Below are positions 20,052 to 29,842 of a stretch of DNA of 64,000 nucleotides, one piece after another (within the stretch, counting starts at the first letter, position 1; each line of letters opens with the position of its first letter). The stretch comes from Bin55 sp965205965 (GTDB lineage: Bacteria > Pseudomonadota > Gammaproteobacteria > Pseudomonadales > Azotimanducaceae): assembly GCA_965205965.1 (NCBI GenBank), contig CBDBHT010000008.1, positions 930,001 through 994,000 on the forward strand, in the 5' to 3' direction. The notes below the pieces were generated by a model. It had not been told where the DNA came from and did no database searches. It was given only the letters and a program-made list of their open reading frames with translations. The translations under genes were made by a program, and so were the position numbers.

Positions 20052-20170
20052 ACAGTCTGCGCCACAGAAAATTTTGAGAACATTTTTTAGAATAACCAAT
20101 TTACAACTAACTTGAGATAGAAATTACATACCTTACGCATACATGTTTCAGGAAGTGTGCTTATGATGCT
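20052..20170. repeat. Diverged about 115-bp repeat, copy 1
   Basis: The sequence around CTGCGCCACAGAAAA and GAACATTTTT reappears, diverged, at 25085-25195. Neither copy is coding. It may be an old non-autonomous element or a shared IS flank. Confidence 0.5.
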
Positions 20171-20254
20171 ATCGCAATGCGTGTATAACGAACCATAATT
20201 TGATGATTGGAATAGAAAAGAGTGCCTTGAGGCGAACACCGCGCACTGCTAGCG

Positions 20255-20307
20255 CGGCAGTTTCCGATACCAGCACCAAGCCCGACATGAAACTATACGG
20301 AGAATTG
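20255..20307. mobile_element. Solo terminal repeat of the 1.7-kb DDE element
   Basis: AAGCCCGACATGAAACTATA and the following CGGAGAATTGCTG match the right end of the element at 29843-31522. No transposase sequence is attached. Confidence 0.55.
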
Positions 20308-20352
20308 CTGGGTTCGCCGGGTTCATTTATCTGGCACTGATGTGCGAAGTGA

Positions 20353-20734
20353 TCAGGAGCTTAGTGTAAAACCCGCCCTAGTCAACCATCCGCAAAATGT
20401 ACCATCAGAGACCATTGATGCAAAGATAAGGGCTACGCCTATCCCCAGCCCAAGCAACATGCCGGACATCCAATCTGTAATATTTAACATCTGAATGAGT
20501 ACCGCCATACCTATACAAATAACCAGCGTTATTACGAATGAGATGATGAACGGTATTATAGAAGGCTCTATTTCGTCTTTCGTTTTACCCAAGGCAGTTA
20601 CCCAAAGCTTTGACAAATAGCGGACCGTACCAAACCCATCCGAGAACGAAAGCAACTATGGTTGGCACCAAAATAGCCAGCAGGTTATAACCGTGAACAA
20701 TAAGCATATCCATGAGTGCTATACTTTCTCCCAT
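20353..20734 (-). pseudogene. DUF1761-type membrane protein, frameshifted
   Basis: A small integral membrane protein of unknown role. Starting at the ATG at 20734 or 20713, the first helix reads YNLLAILVPTIVAFVLGWVW and is followed by YGPLFVKALG, the DUF1761 hallmark. The frame shifts near 20600. The other frame then reads KLWVTALGKTKDEIEPSIIP, two more hydrophobic helices (FIISFVITLVICIGMAVLIQ and MLLGLGIGVALIFASMVSDG) and a stop at 20353. Family members usually have four helices in about 130 residues, which fits the joined frames. It is divergent from the glycosyltransferase gene. Confidence 0.68.
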
Positions 20735-20822
20735 GAAACCGATTTGCCATTCTCTCTGTCGCTCGTCGGAAGCCCATATAGGAAATGTAAATGATACCCG
20801 TGATCTCAATTGGCTCAGCAAC

Positions 20823-21494
20823 GTGCTGGCGCAAGTATCGGTTGTCGTACCAGTTCGAAATGATTTAAACGAATTGGCGTCGCTGCTAAACACGCTCAGA
20901 AACTATCCAACTCTTGAAGTTGTCATTGTCGACAGCAGCGACACGGATTCTCTTCAGCAGGTACTGAAAAGCGAGATCCCCATTAGATCTCAACCCAACC
21001 GTGGTCGACAGATAAGGATAGGAGTAGAAGCAACACAACGGAAGTGGATTTGGATGCTTCATGCAGATACGGCCTTGTCTGAAGTGCACTTGGTAGAACT
21101 AGCGACACATCTTGATGATGACGTGTGGGGAAGATTCGACGTTCGATTCGACGTTGACCGGTACATCTTTAGGGTTATTGCCACGTTTATGAATTGGCGC
21201 TCAGCTATTTCTGGCATTTGCACCGGCGATATGGGTATCTTTGCGTCGCACTCCTTGCTCGACCAGATTGACGGAATACCGGATCAACCTTTAATGGAAG
21301 ACATCGAACTGTCCAAACGACTCAAAAATATTTCAAAGCCGATACGTATCAAGACGCCTATCATGACCACGGCACGAAAATGGGTACAGGAAGGAGTAGT
21401 ACATACCATTATAAAAATGTGGTACTATCGGTTACGTTATTTCTTCGGTGCCTCTCCCGAGGCACTTTTTAGCATGTACTACTCATCAAAATGA
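20823..21494 (+). CDS. Family 2 glycosyltransferase (TIGR04283-like)
   Basis: GT-A fold transferase of the group often found beside radical-SAM or selenodomain proteins. It shows VSVVVPVRNDLNELASLL at the N-terminus, LEVVIVDSSDTDS, SQPNRGRQIRIGVEATQ, the D-x-D-like WMLHADTAL, and a C-terminal DQPLMEDIELSKRLKN. I prefer the GTG at 20823, which gives 223 residues, the family's length, and clears the divergent DUF1761 gene. An ATG at 20712 would add 37 residues with no conserved sequence. No good ribosome site marks either. It is eight bases upstream of the next gene, which encodes its usual partner. Confidence 0.82.
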   Translation: MLAQVSVVVPVRNDLNELASLLNTLRNYPTLEVVIVDSSDTDSLQQVLKSEIPIRSQPNRGRQIRIGVEATQRKWIWMLHADTALSEVHLVELATHLDDDVWGRFDVRFDVDRYIFRVIATFMNWRSAISGICTGDMGIFASHSLLDQIDGIPDQPLMEDIELSKRLKNISKPIRIKTPIMTTARKWVQEGVVHTIIKMWYYRLRYFFGASPEALFSMYYSSK

Positions 21495-21502
21495 ATTAGC
21501 CA

Positions 21503-22063
21503 ATGGACCCTCGTGTAGCACTATTTGCACGTACTCCCGTCCTTGGTTGCGTAAAGACTCGACTCGCTCGTAAGATTGGTGATGAGGCGGCACTCGCTTG
21601 CTATAAAACACTCCTGAAAAACACGATTCAAATACTGAAGCGTTTCGACACGGAAATTTGGACGACGGGACCAAGGTTTGAAACGGACTGGATGTGTGGA
21701 CTTCCTCATAAGCCTCAACCTGGCGGCGATCTCGGAGAAAAAATGCTTGCTGCATTTCTGGCCGGTAGGAATATCGCCGTGGGTTCGGATTGTCCTGATC
21801 TGACGTCCGAGCACATTGACGCAGCGGGCAATAAACTTGACCGATTCGATGTCGTCATCGGACCCGCAGAAGACGGCGGGTACTATCTCATCGGAATGAA
21901 GAACGCAAGATCGACACTCTTTTTAGATATGGAATGGAGTACCGACCACATATTGAAGGATACGCTGCAGCGTGCTGAAGGACTACACGTCTTTCTTTTG
22001 CCTACATTGTGGGATGTAGATACTGAACAAGACTACCGAAGGTGGTTAAGTACACAATCGTGA
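21503..22063 (+). CDS. TIGR04282-family glycosyltransferase-like protein
   Basis: Member of the DUF2064/TIGR04282 group, related to nucleotidyl- and glycosyltransferases. Diagnostic segments are ALFARTPVLGCVKTRLARKI at the N-terminus, GGDLGEKMLAAF, the acidic VGSDCPDLTSEHIDAA and VIGPAEDGGYYLIGMK. Near the C-terminus are WSTDHILKDTLQRAEG and LPTLWDVDTEQDYRRW. The length, 186 residues, is normal. It forms a two-gene unit with the upstream GT2 gene, an arrangement common in marine proteobacteria. The substrate is unproven; some relatives are annotated in arsenosugar synthesis. Confidence 0.87.
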   Translation: MDPRVALFARTPVLGCVKTRLARKIGDEAALACYKTLLKNTIQILKRFDTEIWTTGPRFETDWMCGLPHKPQPGGDLGEKMLAAFLAGRNIAVGSDCPDLTSEHIDAAGNKLDRFDVVIGPAEDGGYYLIGMKNARSTLFLDMEWSTDHILKDTLQRAEGLHVFLLPTLWDVDTEQDYRRWLSTQS

Positions 22064-22065
22064 TT

Positions 22066-22142
22066 TGGTGCCCCGAGAAGGATTCGAACCCTCGACCTGC
22101 TCCTTAGGAGGGAGCCGCGCTATCCAACTGTGCCATCGGGGC
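22066..22142 (-). tRNA. tRNA-Arg (anticodon CCT)
   Basis: Read on the minus strand: acceptor stem GCCCCGA pairing with TCGGGGC, D-arm with AGTTGGATAG, anticodon stem GCTCC/GGAGC around the loop CTCCTAA with CCT at the centre, T-arm GAGGGTTCGAATCCTTC, discriminator A and an encoded CCA. It reads AGG codons. The 3' end lies close behind the stop of the convergent glycosyltransferase gene. Confidence 0.95.
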
Positions 22143-22657
22143 TAAAGAATTAAATGGAAATTTACCACGTTTAGCTTTCAAACGAATACTCACAAAGCGG
22201 ATTAGAGGATGTCAGTGAAAAATGTACTGTGTGAACACTCAACGGGCCGTATGTTTGGGTTATTTAAGAAAATAGACGAATAAGATCTCTCATCGCATAC
22301 TAATAAGTGAAGATTATAATCTCAGTATGGGCTCTGCATTTTATTATTGGCTTTACAAGCGGATGGCTAGTTGCCGTTTGCTAACGGCTAACCATTGCCG
22401 ATTAAAGATGCAGAGTTAACTCAACTTGACTATTGATGTGTTGCACTTAATCGTCATTACTCAGATCTAAGGTTGCGTGCAACCATAGTATGTCCATGAT
22501 GAACGAATTGGCTTCGAAACAAACACACACGTATATCGCTCACCGACCACTGTATAGTATAAGATGCGTGTTTACTGCACTGTGATGCACGGCAAGCAGG
22601 AAGTAGTGGAAAAGGTGATTATGCAAAACTAGCAGGTGAGGATTGCTTAGAAAAAGA
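22143..22657. other. Non-coding stretch
   Basis: Contains the tRNA promoter region and AT-rich sequence without a supported frame. No IS end or repeat was recognised. Confidence 0.4.
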
Positions 22658-23320
22658 TCAGAGTTTTAAAACAAGTGTTAAGCCGTCACCGATCGGTAGC
22701 ATGCATGCAACCACTCTCGAATCACTCGAAATTTTGTCGTTCAGTTCACGGATTCGAATGGTACTTTTGTCATTAATGCTCGAATCTGCTACACGGCCGC
22801 TCCAAAGCGTATTATCAATACCCATCACTCCACCCGGACGAAGCAAACGTAGACAAAGCTCATAATATAGGTCGTAATTCAGCTTGTCCGCGTCAACGAA
22901 CGCAAAGTCAAAAGAAGCCGATTGACCATTGGCCAGTTCTTCCAATGTATTGACGGCAGGCTGAAGCCGTAAATCAATTTTGTGCAAGACATCAGCTTTT
23001 GTCCAAAAACGCCGTGCTATCGCAGTCCACTCATCTGATACGTCACACGTCACGAGTACTCCATCCTCTGGTAGAGATTCAGCGATGACCAACGCGCTAT
23101 ATCCGGTGAAAGTACCAACTTCAATAGCTTTTTTGACACCAAGCATACGAACCAGCAAGGCCATGAAGGCACCCTGCTCCGGTGATATCTGCATAACGAA
23201 CATAGGTACTTGAGCATGAGTGAATTCCCGGAGTTCAGCGGCAACATGTGATTCTGGAAAGATATGCGACAATAGGTATTCATATGTACGTGGGGTTAGT
23301 TGAATAGTTCGGCTAGACAT
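22658..23320 (-). CDS. SAM-dependent O-methyltransferase (CCoAMT-like)
   Basis: Class I methyltransferase of the caffeoyl-CoA O-methyltransferase family; bacterial members methylate catechol-like hydroxyls and need a divalent metal. The 220-residue protein has the SAM-binding motif KKAIEVGTFTGYSALVIAES, a second acidic motif VTCDVSDEW, and the metal-binding and catalytic part FDFAFVDADKLNYDLYYELC followed by LLRPGGVMGIDNTLWSGRV. The terminal PIGDGLTLVLKL is also typical. It is intact and apparently monocistronic. The natural substrate cannot be predicted. Confidence 0.92.
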   Translation of the reverse strand: MSSRTIQLTPRTYEYLLSHIFPESHVAAELREFTHAQVPMFVMQISPEQGAFMALLVRMLGVKKAIEVGTFTGYSALVIAESLPEDGVLVTCDVSDEWTAIARRFWTKADVLHKIDLRLQPAVNTLEELANGQSASFDFAFVDADKLNYDLYYELCLRLLRPGGVMGIDNTLWSGRVADSSINDKSTIRIRELNDKISSDSRVVACMLPIGDGLTLVLKL

Positions 23321-23375
23321 GTATTTCCTACCAATTTGACTGAGTAAAAGACGAGTAGATCTTTCTACTAAATGC

Positions 23376-23837
23376 TTATTGCTTCCGCTTGCCGAGATCG
23401 AACTTTATGATGTTGTCTGCAGCAATAGATTCATGACGAGGCCTTAAAACAATCTCAAAGATGTATTCACTATCGCCCGTTCGAAAAAGGCCTCTTACAC
23501 TATCTGCGTCAGATAGTTCAAACATCGTGACGGCTAAATTGCACAAACCGTCGTCAGATTGCAGAAGTGCTAAATGCGGCAAGTTTGCGAGGTTTGCTGT
23601 CCCCTTTATCTTCAGACCTGGGCCCGTTGCACTTACAGTGTGGAGACCTGTTTCCGTGGGGTAGATCCATAGCATAATATCTAATCGTGGACCGATGACG
23701 GTATCTATCTCAATTCGAACCTTGACGCCCAGTTCTTGTTCCCGAATTATGATTAATGCCTCCAAGCGAATCCAGGACTTTTCGTTTACTTTACGCCACG
23801 CACCGTTTCCGAACCAGACACCAGGTTCAAATAGCAT
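23376..23837 (-). CDS. Hypothetical protein, 153 residues
   Basis: No family recognised. The sequence is mainly beta-rich and soluble. Landmarks are WIRLEALIIIREQELGVKVR in the N-terminal third, LWIYPTETGLHTVSATGPGL in the middle and IVLRPRHESIAADNIIKFDL at the end. There is no signal peptide and no membrane helix. It lies in the same direction as the methyltransferase and 55 bases upstream of its start, so the two may be co-transcribed. Base composition resembles the host genes rather than the IS elements. The long clean frame supports a real gene. Confidence 0.6.
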   Translation of the reverse strand: MLFEPGVWFGNGAWRKVNEKSWIRLEALIIIREQELGVKVRIEIDTVIGPRLDIMLWIYPTETGLHTVSATGPGLKIKGTANLANLPHLALLQSDDGLCNLAVTMFELSDADSVRGLFRTGDSEYIFEIVLRPRHESIAADNIIKFDLGKRKQ

Positions 23838-23902
23838 CTTTGGAACTCCAAGAGAATCTCCTAGTTACACCCGTCTCAGCAAGAGTGTTTGCTTTAATAT
23901 TA

Positions 23903-24968
23903 GGCTCTTATGTATCTACTTGTGTATAGCTTGTCAAATGAGGTGAAAGGAAGTCCGCTTCAATCGATTGTTCAAGCTTGAATTCCGATCGCATCAACCA
24001 GTGCATGTAGTGGTTCAGATAGCGTGTAGAGACCCCGCGGTGGTGATGGTTCAGCCATCGCTTCATGGTCATGTGACGCTGGTTAACCGTGTTGAGATGC
24101 CAACTCCCGCGGCGAGCTTCACGTCGGCTGACGCGCACCACTTCCTGGTGCATGTTCAGGCTCCCGGCTTGCCATGGCGTAGCTGGGATGTCCATCGGTG
24201 ACACACACGCCATCTTCGGCCAGCCATTCCGACATTACCGGAGCGATGTTCGTCCCCGCCGTCGATGGGAGAGCTTCCATATAAGTCGGCCCGCCGCGAG
24301 ACACTGCCGTCAAGACAGGCCGCTGGTCCGACACCAGACCCCGGTGCCCGCGATTGCCTCCTCGCTCGCGCGGAAAGCGACGCTCCGTTAATGAGCGATC
24401 TCCCTTGCAGCTCTCCAGAAAGTAGGTCTCGTCCATCTCCACGATGCCTTGAAGTTTCGAGCCTTTCTGCTGCTTGCCAAGAAAGCGATGCCGCCACAAG
24501 AATGCGGTTCGGTAAGAGATCCCGCATCGCTCGGCTGACTGATGCAGCGTCAGCCGATCTCGCAAACACCCTTCGAATACCGACCACTTCAACTTGTGCC
24601 TCAAGCCAGCAAGATGGGTCCCGGTCAGCGCGTGAAAGGTTCGTCCGCACGATGCCGAACGGCAACGAAATCGACACAAGCCTGCCGACTTCCCGTGACG
24701 CACCGCCCCTGAGGAACCGCAATGCGTACATACTCGCAGTCGCTCCAACTCCGCTTCCCGTTGACGAACGGGTTCAGGCAGTTCGTCGCACTTGACCGAT
24801 GTCTGGACCCCGTGCATCAGCCTCTGCTTCTGCACTGGGGTCAGCCTAGGAATCTGGTCTAGCATCTCCTTAAATTTGCGGGGACCCATTGGTTTTCCTC
24901 AACCTATTGAACCAGCGCATATTATAGCTGCTCGTTAGTCATTCTCAACATAAAACTACATAAGAGCC
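23903..24968 (-). mobile_element. IS1595-family element with perfect 8-bp target duplication
   Basis: The ends are inverted GGCTCTTATGTA. TAATATTA stands on both sides (23895-23902 and 24969-24976). The transposase frame is broken by one shift. Confidence 0.88.
23908..24889 (-). pseudogene. IS1595-family transposase, one frameshift
   Basis: The N-terminal zinc module shows RVCTHCGSSGAVRHGKS and FRCRSASCGRTFHALTGTHL. Catalytic blocks are QGIVEMDETYFLESCKGDRS (first D) and CVTDGHPSYA (second D). Near 24185 the frame changes and continues with HQEVVRVSRREARRGSWHLN, TVNQRHMTMKRWLNHHHRGV and STRYLNHYMHW to a stop at 23908. This tail replaces the usual catalytic glutamate by the H-x-N type seen in part of the family. 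One indel is the only lesion. This element is a different subgroup from the IS1595-type transposon at 12488-17423. Confidence 0.83.
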
Positions 24969-24976
24969 TAATATTA

Positions 24977-25373
24977 ATCGCCACCATCTACCCATGTAGT
25001 ATCGTAGATTCACTGCAAGCTGCTCTAATATTGGACGACTTTGCAAAACATGGATAAACATTAGTTCAAAACATGGGCCAATTCGTCCCAAGAGCCTGCG
25101 CCACGGAAAAACTTTAGAACATTTTTGAGAATGGTCAATCCGTAACTAGCTCGGAATGGAAATTGTATATTTCATAAATACATATTTCGGGATATCTGTC
25201 CTACTAAAGAGCATCCCCGCATTTCTACGACGCAGACTCCTAGAACGACATTTACACCTGCCACAAGCCCCCCAACGGTGCGGCAGATATTCTCGGCGTA
25301 CATGATATCTTAAAGTGACAACACAATCTTTCAGTCCAAAATAGCTATTAAAAAAACCTAGCCCGGATATTGC
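24977..25373. other. Spacer with a diverged repeat
   Basis: No gene is supported. Positions 25085-25195 repeat, with divergence, the sequence at 20052-20170. The right part leads into an IS256 fragment. Confidence 0.45.
25085..25195. repeat. Diverged about 115-bp repeat, copy 2
   Basis: CTGCGCCACGGAAAA and the following GAACATTTTTGAGAATGG align with 20052-20170 in the same orientation. About two thirds of the bases appear to agree. Confidence 0.5.
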
Positions 25374-25857
25374 ATGAGTGGTGCGAGATGGGTGCGTTTT
25401 TCGGTTTGGAGCGGTAATCAGGGTTCCCGCGTCCGTATTTCGCCCATGATCCGTGGTTCCGGCACGGTTTTTGCGGACGGCGGGTCGCAAGGAAGTCCTG
25501 GGCTTGTGGCTGGGAGAGAAGGAAGGTCCCCGGTACTGACTGACGGTGCTGAACGAATTAAAGGCTCGAGGGGTTCAGGACATTCTGATCGCGGTGGTGG
25601 ACGGTCTGAAGGGCTTTTCGGAGGCCTTGGAGACGGCGTTTCCTGGGGTGGTCGTTCAAACCTGCATCGTCCATCTGCTGCGGCATTCGCTGTCGAGTGC
25701 GTCCTATCCGGAACGGGCGGAATTTGCAGCGGCACTGAAGCGGATCTACCAAGCGTCGAGCGAAGCGGAGGCAACATTGGATGCGTTCGAGGACAGTGCG
25801 CTGGGGGAACGGTATCTGGACATGGTTTGCAGTTGGCGCACGGCCTGGCCTGGAGCC
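25374..25857 (+). pseudogene. Fragment of a second type of IS256-family transposase
   Basis: The core reads VLNELKARGVQDILIAVVDG, then LKGFSEALETAFPGVVVQTC and IVHLLRHSL, the central DDE region of a classical IS256 transposase and different from the IS256 type repeated elsewhere in this window. Upstream remnants (EVLGLWLGEKEGP) are in another frame. Both ends are missing. The right end abuts a short IS4-type end. Confidence 0.75.
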
Positions 25858-25875
25858 AATGGCATTCCGTTTAGG
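25858..25875. mobile_element. 18-bp stub of a DruA-IS4 element end
   Basis: CAATGGCATTCCGTTTAG matches the right end of the DruA-IS4 elements at 26303 and 62819 with one extra base. It is cut by the IS256 fragment that follows. Confidence 0.55.
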
Positions 25876-26302
25876 TTGTGTATAAATTTGTCTGCAAAAA
25901 CGAAAAACGGGCTGTAACGACAGACGAATGGTTAGAATCTGATGTTTCATCGGGAATGTGGAGATGCCTGGACGCAATCCCGCATCCAGGCGCGAATCAT
26001 TCATGACACAATTTATCGAAAAGGAGCAAGAAATGATTCGGAAAGATTATACGCACAATGCCACGAAGAAGTCGGCATGCCATCATCTGGCGGACGATGA
26101 GGAGTTTGTGAGGCGGCTGGTGCAGGAGACGCTCAACGAGGTTCTGGAGAGTGAGATGACGGAGTTTCTGGGAGCGGGCAAGAGCGAGCGGACGCAGACG
26201 CGTCAGGGCTACCGTTCTGGATACTACCGGCGCGATCTGACGATGAAGGTGGGCGAGATCGAACTGAGAGTTCCGCAGGAACGCAGCGGCCAGTTCAGCA
26301 CG
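25876..26302 (+). mobile_element. IS256-family element, copy B, 5' fragment
   Basis: It begins with GTTGTGTATAAATTTGTCTG and holds the transposase N-terminus from MIRKDYTHN (ATG at 26033) to QERSGQFST. There it is cut by the end of the DruA-IS4 element. The rest of the IS256 is not found next to it, so a deletion or rearrangement followed the insertion. Confidence 0.85.
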
Positions 26303-26384
26303 CAATGGCATTCGTTTAGTGGATTTTTCCATTCGGTTAAGGATTCGGTCTTGGGCCTTGGTTATCCGCTGATTTTTTATTCCG

Positions 26385-28659
26385 TTAGCGAGTTGCCGGT
26401 GCCGGTGCTCCTCTTCCTCGCTGCCACTTTCCGACCGGTTTTCGGGATCGCCGTTCATAGGACCGGCCCGGACGGAGCCGTTGCCGACACCGGACGATCT
26501 CGCCGACAATACGAGCCACGGTTTCCCGGAGGGCGGATGCCTGCTGAAGTAGCAGGCTCTCGATGTTGGCCGCCACCGCCGCAAGTCCGTGCTTGAAATT
26601 CGTCTGCATCAGCGGCTTGCCGTCGTTCGGCAGCCCCCCGTTCACATGATCCTCGCCATGGTTGGCGAACAGCCGGGTCATGGTAATCAGGGTGAAGCAT
26701 GCATACAGTTCCTGTTTCACGCCCCGCTCGCTTTGCCCATGAAAGTCCTCAACCTCCATCAGCCGTTTGGATACCTTGTACAGTTCCTCGATGCCCCATC
26801 TCGCGTGATACAGATCCGACAGCTGGTCGATGGAATACGGGTCCCGGTCCAGCAGGGTCGTTCCCAGGATGAAGACGGTATCGCCCACGGCATATTTCAC
26901 CAGCCGCAAGCGGTGTGGGCCGAAGGCGGCTCCGGGGTTCCTGCGGCGGTAGTCGGGTCAGCGTGCGTTGGCGGGGAACGACCTCGATGACCGTATCCCG
27001 GCGGCCGCTGTGGATGAAGCGGTCGACATCGATACCGGTTTTCCGTTGCATCCGGAACACCGCGTGCAGCATCTCATAGGAATAGTAGCCCCGGTCATAG
27101 ACCACCACATCGTTCGCCGACAACACGTTCAGGTGGGCCAGTGCCGCCGCGCGCTCGTTTCCATGCGCATGCAGGTCGAAGTCGACCGGTAGTCGGGCCT
27201 GCAGCCGATACAGGCAACTCACCAGACCCTGCGGATAATGGGCACCGTCTACCGGCGTCCGCCAGCCTTCATGCACCAGTCCGCGCGGCAGGTTCAGGGA
27301 GCTTCCATCGCAAACACCCGATGCCCCTGCCACCGCCGATCCGTGTCGGGCCGGACTTTCCGTGCGTGCCGGGGTCGTGCCTCGGCGTCGAAGACCACCT
27401 TGAGGATTTCCTGGTGTAAGATCTTGAACAGCTGCTCGTCCAGCCGGGCCCGGGCACTGCAGATGGAGGACGGCGACACCGGAGCCGGCTGTGGCAGTTC
27501 GATCCCCATCGTCCGGCACTGCCCCCACAGTTCGGCCAGCGTGGTCGCATATCCCGGACGCCCCTTCGAGAACACCAACCGGAAAACGAACAGCACGACC
27601 ACCAGCGTGTTCAGCACGCGCCGCCGCCGCTGCCAGAGCCGGTCATGCCGGTTGGCGACACCCACGAGCGTCTCGACGATGCCGCTCCAGAGCCGGACAA
27701 ACGTATCCTCCGGAGCTAAGACTGTTGCCGGCGACCTGCGGGAACGGCGTCCGGATCGACGGGAGCCGGTCAGCAGCACCTGCTTCCAGGCTTTCGTCAG
27801 CGGATACAGGTATACGTCCTTCGGAGTCCTGCCTGCCTCCGATGCATTCGCCTTGCGTCCCTTCGTCCGGCCAATGCACTGCCAGTTGGCCGCACGGTAG
27901 CAGGTCCCCCGGTACTTCGCCGGATCCACAAAGGTCTCCGCCAGTACCGGCTCCAGGCCGTGCCGCTCCTTCCAGTCCCCGGGCAGCCGCCGAACCGCCA
28001 TCGACAGGGCCTTCGAGGCCAGATACGGAACCCGAACCCAAGGAAAAATCAGGAACCGGGAGTTGTTCACCACCCCCTTCAGACGCTTCGCCCGATCCCG
28101 ATCCCGCCAGCCAATCCAGGCGTCACGACAGGGAAGCCGGGTCGTGCCCGCCTCAAACAGCAGACAGCCCAGCTTGCGACCCCGACGATCCCGCAGCCAG
28201 TAGCGCAGGAAACAGCCGAACGGATGCCGGTAACCCAGCTCATGATGCCGATCCACCAATTCCTTCCATTCCTCAACGGCCTCCCCCTCCGCCACAACCT
28301 CCAGTTCCAGCGGCATCAGCTCCTTCAACTCACACTCTATGGCGGAGCCCGGATCCGAGCGACTCGTATGCCGCGGTCTCCGACCCCCGGTTCCCGTTCT
28401 CGATCCCGGTCGCTTCGCCCGGCAGCGACACGATGCCGCCGGCCTCCAGCTGCTCCAGCATCCGCAGACAGGACCCCAGTCGATCCCGACCCTTCGGCGT
28501 GAACCAGCCCAGATGAGTGCACAGGGTGGCAGCCAGCTCATGGCGGCTCAGTGCCGGAAACATCTCCACCGTCTTCTGAAGGCCCGCAATCTGACGGCGA
28601 GTCAGCCGCGTGCCACAGAAGGTGGTCGACTTCAGGTTCTCGATTCGGGAATCCATCAC
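26385..28659 (-). pseudogene. DruA (DUF4338)-IS4 transposase fusion, frameshifted
   Basis: A fused protein of about 750 residues. The N-terminus reads RIENLKSTTFCGTRLTRRQI and ALSRHELAATLCTHLGW, the DUF4338 leader. The frame shifts near 28400. The next frame covers the DruA core (RFLIFPWVRVPYLASKALSM, ETFVDPAKYRGTCYRAANWQ and CIGRTKGR) and runs on without a break into an IS4 transposase N-terminus (WQRRRRVLNTLVVVLFVFRL). Two more shifts, near 27310 and 26960, interrupt the catalytic part. That part still shows VVVYDRGYYSYEML and YHARWGIEELYKVSKR with the Y(2)R(3)E(6)K signature. The related copy at 62901-64000 lacks the shifts within its visible part. IS4 DDE chemistry is known; the role of the DruA part is not. 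Confidence 0.8.
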
Positions 28660-29842
28660 GTTTGCACCAGAGATAATCTAACTAGTGTCTGTGCGAAAAC
28701 CCTGACGATTCTATCAAAGCGTTGATTATTGCGGTATGGGAGGGTATTTTGAGCTAAAATGCTACGGGTGAAGATTGCCGTTGGAGGCGTTGAAATGGGC
28801 TTTTTTAGGGGTTTCAGGGGGGTTCTGTGCGGATCTTCGTTGGGAGGACAGCGATCATGAGACGTTTCGAGCATGCCTTGCGGTTGGACGAGACGCCGAT
28901 CGGTGAGATCAGGATTAACGTGAAATCACGGGATGACATTCCGGCGTTGCTGTTGGGATTGCAGCATCTGTACGTGTCGTGTCGGGAGGAATTGGAAGGG
29001 TTACTGGGTTGCCATGTGACAGCGGATCGGGATCCGGAGAACGGGAGGCCGGGGATGACGCTCTGGCGGGTTCTGGTGATGGCGGTGCTCAAGCAGGGTT
29101 TGGATTGCGACTACGACCGTCGTCTGGGGGAGTTGGTGAACCATCACTAGGGTGATACGGAAGATGCTGCAGCATGGGTTTCTGGATGACTGGACGTACT
29201 CGGTGCGCACATTGCAGGACAACGTGTCGCTGGTGACGTGTCGCTGGTGACGCCGGCGTTGCTACAGGAGTTGAATGCGCTGCTGGTACGGGAGGGTCAT
29301 GCGGTGGCGGGAAAGCCCCCTGGCACCGCCTTGGACGGTCGGGTTGACTCGTTCGTAGTGGAGACGGACGTGCATTACCCGACGGACGTGAACCTGCTGT
29401 GGGATGCGATGCGGGTGGTGCTGACGGAGGTTTCGATCTGTTGCGGATCGCATGGGGTGTCGGGATGGTGGCAGGGGCAAGTACTGGCGGAGCCAGGTTC
29501 GGCAGGGCTATCAACGGGTGAGCCGCGCGCGGTTGTGGTGCCGACGCCCGAAGGTGCTGGAGGCGTGGTTGACCCTGTGCGGCGATCTGACGGGGCGTCT
29601 GGGCGAGACACGCTGGAGGGAGCTGGAAGGATTGCCGGAGGGCTCGGTGTCGCGCCGGCGCAGCTGTCGCGATGGTGCTGGTTTCACGCCTGCTCGGTGC
29701 GTTTGCAGGATCAGATCCGCCGTCGCGTGCTGGAAGGGGAAACGATCCCGCACGAGGAGAAGCTATTTTCGCTGTTCGAGCCGCATACGCGTTGGATCAT
29801 GAAGGGCAAGGCTGGCCCGGCCGGTGGAGCTGGGGGTTCCCC

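Noticed and set aside
26303..28659. Druantia defence locus
   Set aside because: A DruA-like domain is present, but there is no DruB-E helicase or partner gene. The domain is fused to transposases inside IS ends, so a defence system is not supported here.
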